Of a stretch of 61,647 nt of DNA, positions 27,966-36,705 are shown in pieces (within the stretch, counting starts at the first letter, position 1; each line of letters starts with the position of its first letter). The notes beneath the pieces are model-generated. The model was given only the letters and a program-made list of their open reading frames with translations. It did not search any database and was not told the origin of the DNA. Position numbers and translations under genes: made by a program. Origin of the DNA: Acidobacteriota bacterium (GTDB lineage: Bacteria; Acidobacteriota; Terriglobia; Acidiferrales; UBA7541); contig QHYE01000107.1 in the NCBI GenBank assembly GCA_003224055.1, positions 1 to 61,647 on the forward strand. The letters run 5' to 3'.

Positions 27966-29207
27966 ATGAAGAAAGACCTGGCCAAGACGATCCTCTCGCA
28001 AATTCGCGAGGACGAAATCGTCGCGATGTGCTGCGACGTCGTGAACATCCCGAGCCCCACGGGCGAAGAACTGGAGATGGGCCGGTACATGCGGCGGGCG
28101 CTGGAGGACACTGGGCTCAGCGTCACATGGCAGGAAGTCGAGGAGGGCCGGGCCAATGTTGTTGGCCTGTGGGAAGGCACCGGCAATGGAAAAAGTTTGA
28201 TGTTCAACGGCCACATGGACACGTCGAACACCGGACGCGAAACTTTTCTGACTGGACTCGGCTACAAAGCGAAAGCCGCGATCCGTAAGGGCATGATCTA
28301 CGGCCTGGGAATCTATAACATGAAAGGCGCTCTGGTCTGCTACACCCTGGCCGTGAAGGCCCTGATGCGCGCGGGCGTGAAGTTGGAGGGCGACGTCATC
28401 ATTGCCGCTGTCGTGGGCGAAATTGAGAAAACACAATGGAGCGATGAATTCGTCGGCAAGGAATTCCGTGGTTACGGCGTTGGCACGCATCACCTCGTGA
28501 ATCACGGCGTTTTACCCGATATGTGCATTCTCGGCGAACCCACGGACCTGCAGCTAGTGCTGGGCCATTACGGAACCGTTTGGGTCCGCATTTCAACGCG
28601 CGGCCACTACGTGCACACGGCATTTACACGCGGGAAGCAGGAGCACAGCTCGGTCTTTCGAATGAAAGAGATTCTAGACCCGATTTATGCCTGGATCATA
28701 GCGTGGGAAAAGAAAGCGACGTACGACAGACAGCCCGGCGTTGTGAATGTGGGTTGCGTACGCGGCGGCCACCCGTGGCGCGTCAGCCGGACGCCCGACC
28801 GCGCCGATGTCTTCCTGGATGTTCGCGTTCCGCCAACGATGCCGCTCAAGGAAGTGCGGACTTCCATCAAACAGCTTGTCCTGGAGCTTCGCAAGAAACA
28901 TCCGGACTACGGCGTGGAGTACGAAACCTATGTGTCCGTCCCGGGCGCGGAAATCTCCCAGGATCATCCGTTGGTGAAGACCGTCGAAGCGTGCCACCAG
29001 CGGGTCCTCGGCGCCGTGCCGAAACACGCCACCGTCTTGTGGGATTCCGATGCTTCCGTGATGACACGTTATGGAATCGAAACTCTGAATTACGGCCCTT
29101 CCAGCGGGCCGCGCGACGCCGAAGGCGAAAAAGTAGCCATCGAAACGCTCGTCAATACCACGCGGGTTTACGCGTTGGCTGCCGCAGAGATTTGCGGCGC
29201 GCACTGA
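27966..29207 (+). CDS. M20-family (ArgE/DapE-like) amidohydrolase with altered metal motif
   Basis: 413 aa from ATG 27966 (GAGGAG upstream). First metal motif LMFNGHMDTSNTG is intact. The second motif reads YGLGIYNMKGALVCY: the usual bridging Asp of GxGxxDMKGG is Asn (about residue 118). The catalytic pair appears as VVGEIEKTQW and a later ligand in CILGEPTDL; the final His is not obvious. M20 enzymes hydrolyse N-acyl or carbamoyl bonds using two zinc ions. The Asn change may weaken one site. The gene lies between two M24-fold genes in the same operon. Confidence 0.85.
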   Translation: MKKDLAKTILSQIREDEIVAMCCDVVNIPSPTGEELEMGRYMRRALEDTGLSVTWQEVEEGRANVVGLWEGTGNGKSLMFNGHMDTSNTGRETFLTGLGYKAKAAIRKGMIYGLGIYNMKGALVCYTLAVKALMRAGVKLEGDVIIAAVVGEIEKTQWSDEFVGKEFRGYGVGTHHLVNHGVLPDMCILGEPTDLQLVLGHYGTVWVRISTRGHYVHTAFTRGKQEHSSVFRMKEILDPIYAWIIAWEKKATYDRQPGVVNVGCVRGGHPWRVSRTPDRADVFLDVRVPPTMPLKEVRTSIKQLVLELRKKHPDYGVEYETYVSVPGAEISQDHPLVKTVEACHQRVLGAVPKHATVLWDSDASVMTRYGIETLNYGPSSGPRDAEGEKVAIETLVNTTRVYALAAAEICGAH

Positions 29208-29228
29208 GAAGAGAACCGGATCACACCA

Positions 29229-30365
29229 ATGACCAGTCAAAAGGAAATCGATCGCCGCTACAGCAACATCCGCGCTGCCATGGAAGCGGAAAAGGTCGAC
29301 GCCCTCATCGTCTGCGGCAATCAGTACGCTGGATTTGAAGGCGCGGTGCGCTACACCTCCGGCTTCGAAATTGTTCATCGCTACGTTTACGTCCTCATTC
29401 CTCTTGCGGGAGATCCCACGCTGGTTTTTCCGCGCGAGGCTCGCTGGATCGGAGATAAGAAAGCATCCTGGGTCCGCGAAAAAGTTTGGGCGGAGATTCC
29501 CGGGAAGTGGCTGCGTGAAGAAAGTGAGAAACATCATTGGAAGCGCGTGGCGGTGTATGGACTGGATTTCGTGATGGCCGTTCGTGATTACCGCGAGCTG
29601 CAGCAGGGTGCGTTCGAACTCGTCCCGTTCGATTTTCACTTTGACATGGCGCGGGCCGTAAAAAGTGAAGAGGAACTCGAAGGCTTTCGCGACAGTATGG
29701 ATATCATCCTTGATGGCTTCCACGCACTCCTCAAGGCCTACGAGCCGGGAAAATCCGAAGCCGAAATCATGGCTCCAGCGGTCGAACGCTTTTTCGCGCG
29801 TGGAGCAGGCCCGCGCATGATGAACATCGTTCTGAGTGGCAGCAACGGCGAAGCGGAGGCCTTTTTCAAAGTGCCATCGCAGCGCAAAGTCGCCGCGGAT
29901 GATTTGTTGCTCTATTCCCTCGAGGTGACCGGCGCCGACGGCTACTGGATCGAATTTACGCGCGCACTGATTCGGGGGAAAGTCAGCCCTCGCACCCGCG
30001 CCATGAGCGATGTCTATCCACACGCTATGGAATGCGCGCGCTTGAAAATGCGCGAAGGCGTGCTTGCCAGTGAAGTTCACAAGGCAGCAGCCGATGTTTT
30101 TGCGAAGGCTGGATTTGCGCTGGGCCACCTTACGGGTCATTCCATCGGCATGACCATGCTGGAGCATCCCTCCATCGGCGCGAACACGCAGATCGAGCTG
30201 AAAGAAAACATGGTCGTTAGCTTTCATCCGCAAGTCGTCGACCAAGAGGGCCAGGTCTGCCTCTACACCCAGGACACCTACCGCGTCGGCAAAAAGGAAG
30301 GCGAGTGCTTCGCGAACGTGCCGTGGCGGTTTTATTCCGGAGCGGAAGAGTTGAAGACGGCATGA
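29229..30365 (+). CDS. M24-fold protein lacking the metal ligands (creatinase-like)
   Basis: 378 aa, same two-domain fold as the 26747-27922 product. The ligand positions are changed: the DGY segment reads LYSLEVTGADGYWIEFTR (Asp to Leu and Asp to Glu), the IEPG motif is SFHPQ (Glu to His), and the final Glu is Gln (LYTQDTY). Only the GHSIG His remains. Creatinase is a known metal-free member of this fold, so a metal-independent hydrolysis is possible; a non-catalytic role is the alternative. The stop overlaps the next start by 4 bases. Confidence 0.82.
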   Translation: MTSQKEIDRRYSNIRAAMEAEKVDALIVCGNQYAGFEGAVRYTSGFEIVHRYVYVLIPLAGDPTLVFPREARWIGDKKASWVREKVWAEIPGKWLREESEKHHWKRVAVYGLDFVMAVRDYRELQQGAFELVPFDFHFDMARAVKSEEELEGFRDSMDIILDGFHALLKAYEPGKSEAEIMAPAVERFFARGAGPRMMNIVLSGSNGEAEAFFKVPSQRKVAADDLLLYSLEVTGADGYWIEFTRALIRGKVSPRTRAMSDVYPHAMECARLKMREGVLASEVHKAAADVFAKAGFALGHLTGHSIGMTMLEHPSIGANTQIELKENMVVSFHPQVVDQEGQVCLYTQDTYRVGKKEGECFANVPWRFYSGAEELKTA

Positions 30366-31291
30366 AGGTCAAGGTTTGCATCGTCGGTTGCGGAGCAATC
30401 GGCAGCATCTTCGGCGCACATCTCGCGCGTCTCGAAGATGTTGAGTTGCATGCTTACGATGTTTCGAAAGAACAAACGCGCGCGATTCGCGAGGGCGGGC
30501 TGCGCATCAGCGGCGCGGCGGATTTCACAGCCCAACTTCACGCGACTTCTGACCCCAGGGAGATTCCCAGTTGTGATTTCGGAATCGTGGCCACAAAGAG
30601 CACGCACACGCGGGCGGCCATCGAGCAGACCGCGCACATTTTTGGCGCGGGGAGCGCGGTTTGCTCCGTGCAAAACGGCGTCGGCAATGAAGAGATTCTC
30701 GCGCAGCATGTTCCTTGCGTGATTCGCGGTACCACTTTTCCCGCGGGTCACGTGATTGAGCGGGGCCACGTAGGCTTCGACATCAATGGCGATACGTGGA
30801 TAGGCCCGTTCGAGCCCACGCATACACCGTACGCTCGCGTTGAGCAACTCGCCGAATTGCTTAATCGCGCGGGCTTGCGCGTAATTCCCTTGCGGGACGC
30901 TCGAGGTGCGCAGTGGACCAAGCTAATTTTCAATGCTTCGACGAATCCGGTTGGCGCGCTGACCCTGCTGCACCATGGCGCAGCGACGCGGTTCGCGCCT
31001 ACTGGCGCGCTGTTCAATGCCTTGATCGCGGAAGGTGAAGCGGTAGCCAAAGCGCTGGGGATCGAGCTGCATGGTGATCCGCGCGCCCTGGTGCAAAAAG
31101 GCGCGAACGCGCCCGGCAAACACAAGGCCAGCATGTTGCAGGACATTCTTGCGCGGCGCCAGACCGAAGTGGACTTCATGAACGGCGCAATCGCGGACTT
31201 GGGCGAAAAAACCGGCGTGCCTACTCCGCTCAATCGCGCCTTGTGGCAACTTGTGAAGGGACTCGAACATTCCTGGAGCGATCCGAGCTGA
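30362..31291 (+). CDS. 2-dehydropantoate 2-reductase-like protein, copy 2
   Basis: 309 aa from ATG 30362 (ATGA overlap with the M24 stop). NADP motif CIVGCGAIGSIFGAHLA; active-site region GAQWTKLIFNASTNPVGALT with the conserved Lys and Asn. It shares cluster-specific motifs with copy 1 (VIRGTTFPAG, WIGPFEPTHTP) and is clearly its paralogue. Retention of both copies in one operon suggests two reduction steps or two stereochemistries (inference). Confidence 0.85.
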   Translation: MKVKVCIVGCGAIGSIFGAHLARLEDVELHAYDVSKEQTRAIREGGLRISGAADFTAQLHATSDPREIPSCDFGIVATKSTHTRAAIEQTAHIFGAGSAVCSVQNGVGNEEILAQHVPCVIRGTTFPAGHVIERGHVGFDINGDTWIGPFEPTHTPYARVEQLAELLNRAGLRVIPLRDARGAQWTKLIFNASTNPVGALTLLHHGAATRFAPTGALFNALIAEGEAVAKALGIELHGDPRALVQKGANAPGKHKASMLQDILARRQTEVDFMNGAIADLGEKTGVPTPLNRALWQLVKGLEHSWSDPS

Positions 31292-31333
31292 TCGGCAATC
31301 GCAACGAGCGACTTTCAACGGAGAACTGACACG

Positions 31334-32410
31334 ATGAGCATGCCTTTCAAAATCGGTGTGTTGCAGCTCAGCATGGAGCCGCTCGACGACACGGTGCGCA
31401 TGGCTCAGGCCTGCGACGCCGCCGGGTTTGACACGTTTTGGCTGGCGGAGGCCTATCCCTGGTGGCGCAAACACTCGATGGAAGCGCGCTCCTCAACGGC
31501 AGTCACCGCCATCGTCGCTCGCGAAACCAAAAAAATCACCATCGGCTGGGGCATCATTTCTCCGTACACGCGTCACCCCGTGCAAATCGCCATGGAGGCT
31601 CGCGTCCTTCAGGAAGCTGCGGGTAAAGACCGTTTTCTCCTCGGGCTGGGCGCTTCGAAGATTTTCATGAAAGAGATCGGCGAGGGCGAAAAGGGAAAAG
31701 AGGTGGGTCCTGCAACCGTGATGCGGGAAAGCATCGAGATCATCGAGGCGATGCTCGCCGGTGGTGAAGTGAAATATGAGGGCAAAGCGTTTCAGGCGTA
31801 TGCGCCCGCACTCAAAGCCGATACTCACGTCCCGCGCTGGCGCGTGCCGACCTACGTTGGAGCTACTGGCCCTGTTTTGCAGCGCCTCGCCGGATCGCAT
31901 TCCGATGGTTTGTTGACGGCCAGCATCACCACGCCGAAGTTTGTGGAGTACTCGCGGAAGATGATGGAAGAGGGCGCCCACAAGGCTGGAAAAGATTCTT
32001 CGAAGCTCGATTTAGGTTCAGTGATTGTCGGCAGCGTTGGCGAAGATCCCAAATCTGCCCATGAAGGCGCCAGAGAAATGGCCGCCATGTACCTCGCCAA
32101 CAAAGTGCAGAACATCCGCGGTTCAGCGGACACGCTTCTGGAATGCGCCGGTCTTTCGTTCGAAGAGATTCGCCCGATTGCTGACGCGATGGAACAGGGA
32201 GGCCGGAAAGCCGCGGCCCGCGCGGTCACGGATGCGGTGCTCGAGAAAGTGTGCGCTATTGCGGGCACACCGGCACAGTGCATCGCGCGATTGGAGGAGT
32301 ATCGCGCCGCCGGGTGCACGCACATCATGTTGGAGCTTTGGGGCGACGACCGGCTCGAACAAGCGCGATTGTTCGGAGAAAAAGTCTTGCCGCACTTCAG
32401 CAAGAAGTAG
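31334..32410 (+). CDS. LLM-class (luciferase-like) flavin-dependent oxidoreductase
   Basis: 358 aa, TIM-barrel bacterial-luciferase superfamily. Recognisable features are AQACDAAGFDTFWLAEAY, ITIGWGIISPYTRHPVQIA, GKDRFLLGLGASKIF and the C-terminal GTPAQCIARLEEYRAAGCTH. Members use FMN or coenzyme F420; which one cannot be told from the sequence. It is the last plus-strand gene of the cluster, 42 bases after the second KPR-like gene. A C-C or C-N oxidative step is plausible. Confidence 0.88.
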   Translation: MSMPFKIGVLQLSMEPLDDTVRMAQACDAAGFDTFWLAEAYPWWRKHSMEARSSTAVTAIVARETKKITIGWGIISPYTRHPVQIAMEARVLQEAAGKDRFLLGLGASKIFMKEIGEGEKGKEVGPATVMRESIEIIEAMLAGGEVKYEGKAFQAYAPALKADTHVPRWRVPTYVGATGPVLQRLAGSHSDGLLTASITTPKFVEYSRKMMEEGAHKAGKDSSKLDLGSVIVGSVGEDPKSAHEGAREMAAMYLANKVQNIRGSADTLLECAGLSFEEIRPIADAMEQGGRKAAARAVTDAVLEKVCAIAGTPAQCIARLEEYRAAGCTHIMLELWGDDRLEQARLFGEKVLPHFSKK

Positions 32411-32463
32411 ATCCACTGCCGTCGCTCCGTTTGCGGCAACCGCGACTGATCTTGAACTTCCGC

Positions 32464-33474
32464 TTATGCCGTCACCGATTTGCCGCCTTGCATCTCTTTG
32501 TAAGATACGACTGGATTCCGGAGCACTCCGATTTTCTCGATTTCGCATTCCACAATGTCGCCGGGTTTCAGATAGAGCGACTTCGGATCCGCGCTGAAAG
32601 CCGCAACCCCGGAAACCGTGCCCGTGGAAAGCACATCGCCCGCGGAGTAACCCATGGGCGAATAATGGGCGATAATTTCCGGAATCGTCACGGACATTTT
32701 GCTTGTGTGCGATTCCTGCCGGATCTTTCCATTCACGCGAAGCTGCATCGCCAGTTTGTGCGGGTCCGGAATTTCATCCGCCGTCACGATATAGGGCCCA
32801 AGCGGGCAAAACGTATCGATGCCCTTGCAAAAGCTGAACACGCCGGACTTCATCTCTCGGCGCTGGATGTCGCGCGCCGTCACATCATTGAAAATCACAT
32901 ACCCGCCGATGTACTCGCGCGCCTGCTCCGCGGAGAAGTGCTTTCCCCCTTTCTTGAGAACCACGGCAAGTTCAAGCTCGTAATCGAGTTCTTCCGTCAA
33001 ATGCTCGGGATAAATAATCGGCGCGTCCGGACCGATGATGGCATCCACGTTTTGAAAGAACACAATCCATGGAAGTATGGGATGAGAAAATCCCGCCTTT
33101 TGCGCATCCTCGTGATGTTCGCGGAAATTTCCCGCCGTGTGGAAAAACTTTCTGGGAACGATAGGCGCCTTGATGCTTACAGTTTCCCGTCGGGGAAAAA
33201 TGGGCTCGCCGGAAACTCCCTTCGTTTCCGGCCCGCCCTTTGTCGCGTATTCGAGGGCAGTCTGCGCCGCGTCCAGACCACGGTCTCCATTCTCGAACAA
33301 CGCACGCATGTCGGAAGGCACGCGCGCATCTGCAAGCGCATAGAACGCCCCTTCCCGCTCGACGTTTCTCAAATAGCTTGCGTAGGCAGCATTCAGGTCA
33401 ACAATCCATCCCTCTGCGGTCAGCGCCCCGATGCGATCTCCGCGCGACGCCCCTTGGAAAGTAACCAGCTTCAT
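32464..33474 (-). CDS. fumarylacetoacetate hydrolase (FAH) family protein
   Basis: 336 aa. The FAH core is clear: FFHTAGNFREHHEDAQKAGF, metal-binding TEELDYELELAVVLKKG, GYVIFNDVTARDIQRREM and GDVLSTGTVSGVA. Family members cleave C-C bonds of acylpyruvates or isomerise/decarboxylate related diketo acids, with a divalent metal. It converges on the plus-strand cluster, 53 bases after the flavin oxidoreductase, so it may be transcribed separately yet serve the same pathway (inference). Confidence 0.88.
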   Translation of the reverse strand: MKLVTFQGASRGDRIGALTAEGWIVDLNAAYASYLRNVEREGAFYALADARVPSDMRALFENGDRGLDAAQTALEYATKGGPETKGVSGEPIFPRRETVSIKAPIVPRKFFHTAGNFREHHEDAQKAGFSHPILPWIVFFQNVDAIIGPDAPIIYPEHLTEELDYELELAVVLKKGGKHFSAEQAREYIGGYVIFNDVTARDIQRREMKSGVFSFCKGIDTFCPLGPYIVTADEIPDPHKLAMQLRVNGKIRQESHTSKMSVTIPEIIAHYSPMGYSAGDVLSTGTVSGVAAFSADPKSLYLKPGDIVECEIEKIGVLRNPVVSYKEMQGGKSVTA

Positions 33475-33755
33475 GAACTACCTCGCATCATTCCTGACGC
33501 CGAAAATCTTATCAGAATCGCCGTGGATTCGCAGGTCCGCCCTCGCCGTCGCACGGAGACGTAATTATGCCAACGGTTGTCGTCCTAGGAGTGCTTTGGG
33601 CAAATGGCGGTCTTTTGGTATTCAGGGACAAAGCTGCGGGTACCGCCGCAAACCGTTAAAAGGAATCGACTTACCAGGACGCTTTCTAGTCTGTATCGCA
33701 GAATAGTCTGCCTCGCAAACCAGAATCCTCCACCCGCAAACAAATTCCGTTCCCG

Positions 33756-34049
33756 TCATGTAGCTATTTGTCGGTTAGCTTCGGAAAGACTGGATAGAGC
33801 GCGCGCAAAGTTTTCGATCGTCTGCGGCACCACGCGATTGTGCACGAATTGTCCGCGGCGGCGGCACTCGATCAGCCCTGCGTCCGACAGGATCTTAAGG
33901 TGATGCGAAACCGTCGCCGGCGTTACTTTTCGCAGGGTCATAATTGCGCTGCAGTTGATTTCCTTATTGCCGGCGATGGCCTCGAAGATCAGCAACCGCG
34001 TTTCGTTAGCTAGCGCTTTGGAAATTCTTTCGATATTGGCGCTATCCAT
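33756..34049 (-). CDS. ArsR-family winged-helix regulator
   Basis: 97 aa. ISKALANETRLLIFEAIAG then TPATVSHHLKILSDAGLIECRRRGQF is the ArsR/SmtB recognition region. No CxC metal motif is present, so a metal sensor is unlikely. It is 24 bases after the MDR reductase gene, same strand, and probably autoregulates that pair. Confidence 0.88.
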   Translation of the reverse strand: MDSANIERISKALANETRLLIFEAIAGNKEINCSAIMTLRKVTPATVSHHLKILSDAGLIECRRRGQFVHNRVVPQTIENFARALSSLSEANRQIAT

Positions 34050-34073
34050 AAATATCCGATGACGCTCCCGTAA

Positions 34074-35087
34074 TCAGCGCGACGCGAGCGTCGATCCGCC
34101 GGTGCCAAACTTGAACAGGATCTTGCCGGCGCGATGCGATTTCAAAGATTGCTTGAACGCTTCCTTGAACTGGTCGAGCGGGTACACATGCTCCACTGCG
34201 GCGGAGAGCGATCCATCAGCTACGAGGTCTCCCAGCTTCTGGTAAATCTCTTCGATTTCTGTGCCCGGCGCGTTGCGTATCCAATTGATGAGCCAGAATC
34301 CGTGGAGGCTAAGACCACGGTAGACGAACTCTTTGGGCGGCATGGCTGGGAACTGCCCACTTTGAAGGCCGTAGACGACAATCGAGCCGCCAGGTTTAAG
34401 CGATTTGGCCAACTCGCCCACGGGAGTTCCACCCACCGTATCGAGGACGAGGCTAAGTTTCTTCCCGTCGAGAGCCTCCTCAATATCCATGTGTAAATTG
34501 TCGCCTTGGAGGACTACGCGGTCACCTCCCCACTGCCGCACTTGTTCGGCAGCTTCTTCCCGCCGGACGACATTCAGCGTCTTGACTCCTGCAAGCTTCG
34601 CGAGCGCAATGATATACTGCCCCATGGCTGCGTTTGCTGCCGTTTGACCGATCCAGTCGTCGGGCATCAGGGAAACGTATCGGTTCAAGAGGAGATAGGC
34701 CGTAACCGGGTTAATCCCTATCATCGAAAGTTGCAGGGGATCCGCTTCGTCGCTCATCGGCACGAGGTTGCGCACTGGGGCGACAACCTGGTCTGCCCAG
34801 GTGCCCTGCTCGTAGGTAGGAAGAATCAGGACTCGCTTTCCCCGCAGAGCAACATCAACCTTCGATCCGATCTTTGCGACTCGGCCAACACCCTCCGCGC
34901 CGACGGAGGATGGGAAGGCCGGCCGGACGCCGTACATGCCGCGGACAAACAGAAAGTCTGATGGATTGAGCGGGGCCGCTTCCATCGAGATGAGAACATC
35001 TTCCGGGCCAAGAGCCGGATCCGGCACTGTCCTGAGTTCGATGACATCGGAAGGTTCGCCGTGAGCTACGAGTTGCAACTGCCGCAT
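34074..35087 (-). CDS. MDR-family zinc-independent NADPH reductase (quinone/enoyl reductase-like)
   Basis: 337 aa from ATG 35085-35087 with AAGGAG upstream (an 18-codon extension has no site). GroES-like N-terminal domain: PLNPSDFLFVRGMYGVRP, FPSSVGAEGVGRVAKIG. Rossmann domain: QTAANAAMGQYIIALAKLAG, as in 2-enoyl thioester reductases (MECR) rather than the GxGxxG of zinc alcohol dehydrogenases. No zinc ligands are seen. It ends HRAGKILFKFG, typical of the family. Likely reduces an alpha,beta-unsaturated carbonyl. Confidence 0.87.
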   Translation of the reverse strand: MRQLQLVAHGEPSDVIELRTVPDPALGPEDVLISMEAAPLNPSDFLFVRGMYGVRPAFPSSVGAEGVGRVAKIGSKVDVALRGKRVLILPTYEQGTWADQVVAPVRNLVPMSDEADPLQLSMIGINPVTAYLLLNRYVSLMPDDWIGQTAANAAMGQYIIALAKLAGVKTLNVVRREEAAEQVRQWGGDRVVLQGDNLHMDIEEALDGKKLSLVLDTVGGTPVGELAKSLKPGGSIVVYGLQSGQFPAMPPKEFVYRGLSLHGFWLINWIRNAPGTEIEEIYQKLGDLVADGSLSAAVEHVYPLDQFKEAFKQSLKSHRAGKILFKFGTGGSTLASR

Positions 35088-35121
35088 TAGAAAACTCCTT
35101 TCGTTCGAAACACTTTTTCCG

Positions 35122-35183
35122 GTAAGCAACAACTCGAACATGCCGCTTACACGTATACAGATCGCGTCCTTGCCTGTAAGGAC
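35122..35183. promoter_or_regulatory. two inverted repeats upstream of the MDR reductase gene
   Basis: GTAAGC (35122-35127) is mirrored by GCTTAC (35145-35150), and GTCCTT (35166-35171) by AAGGAC (35178-35183). Both lie in the 200-base gap between the MDR and SDR genes, where the promoter of the MDR-arsR pair must be. They could be operators for the ArsR protein, but nothing proves this. Confidence 0.35.
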
Positions 35184-35296
35184 GAATCCTCATGGTCCAC
35201 TACGCGAGTGACTCCGTCTCGCTGTCACCCACCTTCGATGAGCTATGAGACCGGCGCGGCTCGAGATAGCGATGCTTTCGTACTACGCGCTCGGCA

Positions 35297-36118
35297 TCAC
35301 GCCCGCTGCTGAGCGGGCACACCAATCCTGTATCGCTGCGCCGGCACGGAATTACCGAAATGCTGCGAGATGGCGCGGCGCGCGGCCTCGAAACGAGTCC
35401 ATTCGTCTCCATCATGGAGGCCGGGAATCGTCACCAGTTCACCCTGGTCGAGCCCGGCCAGCGCTGCATCGACCATGTCTTCCACGGACATGACGATCGA
35501 CGGCGGCAATTTCTGCCATGGGAGGCCGGCGATCTCCCAGAGGTCGGTCGCGGTCGCGCCCGGCAGCACCGCCTGGACGCGGATACCTTTGTCGGCGAGC
35601 TCGTGCTGCAGCGAATGGCTGAGCGCAAGGACATAGGCTTTGCTCGCGCCGTATACACCGTTGAGCGCCTCGGGCGAGACGCCCACCACCGATCCGATGT
35701 TGATGATCGCCCCTGTGCCGCGCGCGACAAATGCAGGAGCTGCTGCATAGGTCAGGCGCGTAAGCGCAGTAATGTTGAGAGCGATTATTTCGTCCATCTT
35801 GTTAACGTCGGCATTCAGCAATGGCGCAACGGAGGCCGTGCCGGCATTGTTGACGAGCATGGTGATGCTCGGATCGTTCCCCAGCGTAGCCTCGACCTTG
35901 GCGAGCTCCGCCCGGTTGCTAAGGTCGGTGGGCAGTACCTTAGTGGACCGTCCCGTCTCGCTCGTCAGACGTGCAGAAAGGGACTTCAGCCGCGCCTCAT
36001 TCCGGGCCACCAGGATGAGGTCGTAGCCACGCTTTGCGAGCCGATCGGCATAGACCGCGCCGATGCCCGACGATGCGCCCGTGATTAGGGCGACGCCTTT
36101 TCTCGATGAGTTTGACAT
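35297..36118 (-). CDS. short-chain dehydrogenase/reductase (SDR)
   Basis: 273 aa from ATG 36116-36118; AAGGAG lies seven bases upstream, which favours this ATG over a GTG two codons earlier. Cofactor motif TGASSGIG, NNAG motif (LVNNAGTAS), catalytic Ser in INIGSVVG, and YGASK (Tyr-x-x-x-Lys). It is a classical SDR of unknown substrate. It is divergent from the thioesterase gene and shares its upstream region with candidate TetR operators. Confidence 0.9.
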   Translation of the reverse strand: MSNSSRKGVALITGASSGIGAVYADRLAKRGYDLILVARNEARLKSLSARLTSETGRSTKVLPTDLSNRAELAKVEATLGNDPSITMLVNNAGTASVAPLLNADVNKMDEIIALNITALTRLTYAAAPAFVARGTGAIINIGSVVGVSPEALNGVYGASKAYVLALSHSLQHELADKGIRVQAVLPGATATDLWEIAGLPWQKLPPSIVMSVEDMVDAALAGLDQGELVTIPGLHDGDEWTRFEAARRAISQHFGNSVPAQRYRIGVPAQQRA

Positions 36119-36178
36119 TGGCACGCTCCTTTATCTGAACGGCCAGCTTTCATCAGCACCCCTTTCGATGTAAGACGA

Positions 36179-36233
36179 GACCGCTCGGTTTCATTTATTT
36201 TGTGTTAAAATCGCGCGTAGAGACCAGTCGGTC
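36179..36233. promoter_or_regulatory. two candidate TetR operators between SDR and thioesterase genes
   Basis: GACC-AGTC-GGTC at 36222-36233 is a perfect GACC-N4-GGTC dyad. GACC-GCTC-GGTT at 36179-36190 matches except for the last base. The first lies just downstream of a TTAAAAT -10-like box (36205-36211), a typical repressor position. The same dyad occurs twice in front of the tetR/MFS genes. Confidence 0.55.
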
Positions 36234-36281
36234 GCATCAATAGCAGGGATAGCGCGGCAACCTACGCATCAGCGAGGATTT

Positions 36282-36689
36282 ATGGCTCACCCAGAGACGA
36301 ACGACATTCCAGTCGCCCGGCTAATCGGATTTGAAGCGAAGGAAATTGCCGATGGACGAGCCGTCGTCACGCTGGCCGCTGGGCAACAGCATGCCAATCC
36401 CATGGGAACGCTCCATGGGGGTATTCTTTGCGATATTGCTGACGCAGCGATGGGAATGGCGTTTTCCAGCACGCTCGCGCCCGGCGAATCCTTCACAACA
36501 ATCGAACTAAAGATCAATTTCTTCCGCCCCGTGTGGGAGGCTCGTCTGCGAGCCGAGGGCAAAGTGGTGCGACGGGGCACCACGATCGGCTACATCGAGT
36601 GTGAGATCACGGATGAAGGCGGGCGGCTAGTTGCGAAGGCGTCCTCGACTTGTATGGCCCTGAGAGGCGAGCGCGCCAAGGGACGCTAG
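36282..36689 (+). CDS. PaaI-like hotdog-fold thioesterase
   Basis: 135 aa. HANPMGTLHGGILCDIADAA is the PaaI-type signature (G-T-x-H-G-G), and ELKINFFRPVW the following strand. These enzymes hydrolyse acyl-CoA thioesters, often phenylacetyl- or other aryl-CoA. GAGGA precedes the ATG. Its promoter region carries GACC-N4-GGTC sites, so it is probably controlled by the neighbouring TetR protein (inference). Confidence 0.88.
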   Translation: MAHPETNDIPVARLIGFEAKEIADGRAVVTLAAGQQHANPMGTLHGGILCDIADAAMGMAFSSTLAPGESFTTIELKINFFRPVWEARLRAEGKVVRRGTTIGYIECEITDEGGRLVAKASSTCMALRGERAKGR

Positions 36690-36705
36690 ACTCCATCCCT
36701 ATTGG

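Noticed and set aside
28674-30245. 523-aa minus-strand open frame
   Set aside because: Antisense to the M20 and M24 genes; no ribosome site or motif.
32251-33564. 437-aa plus-strand open frame
   Set aside because: Antisense to the FAH-family gene, which has all its family motifs.
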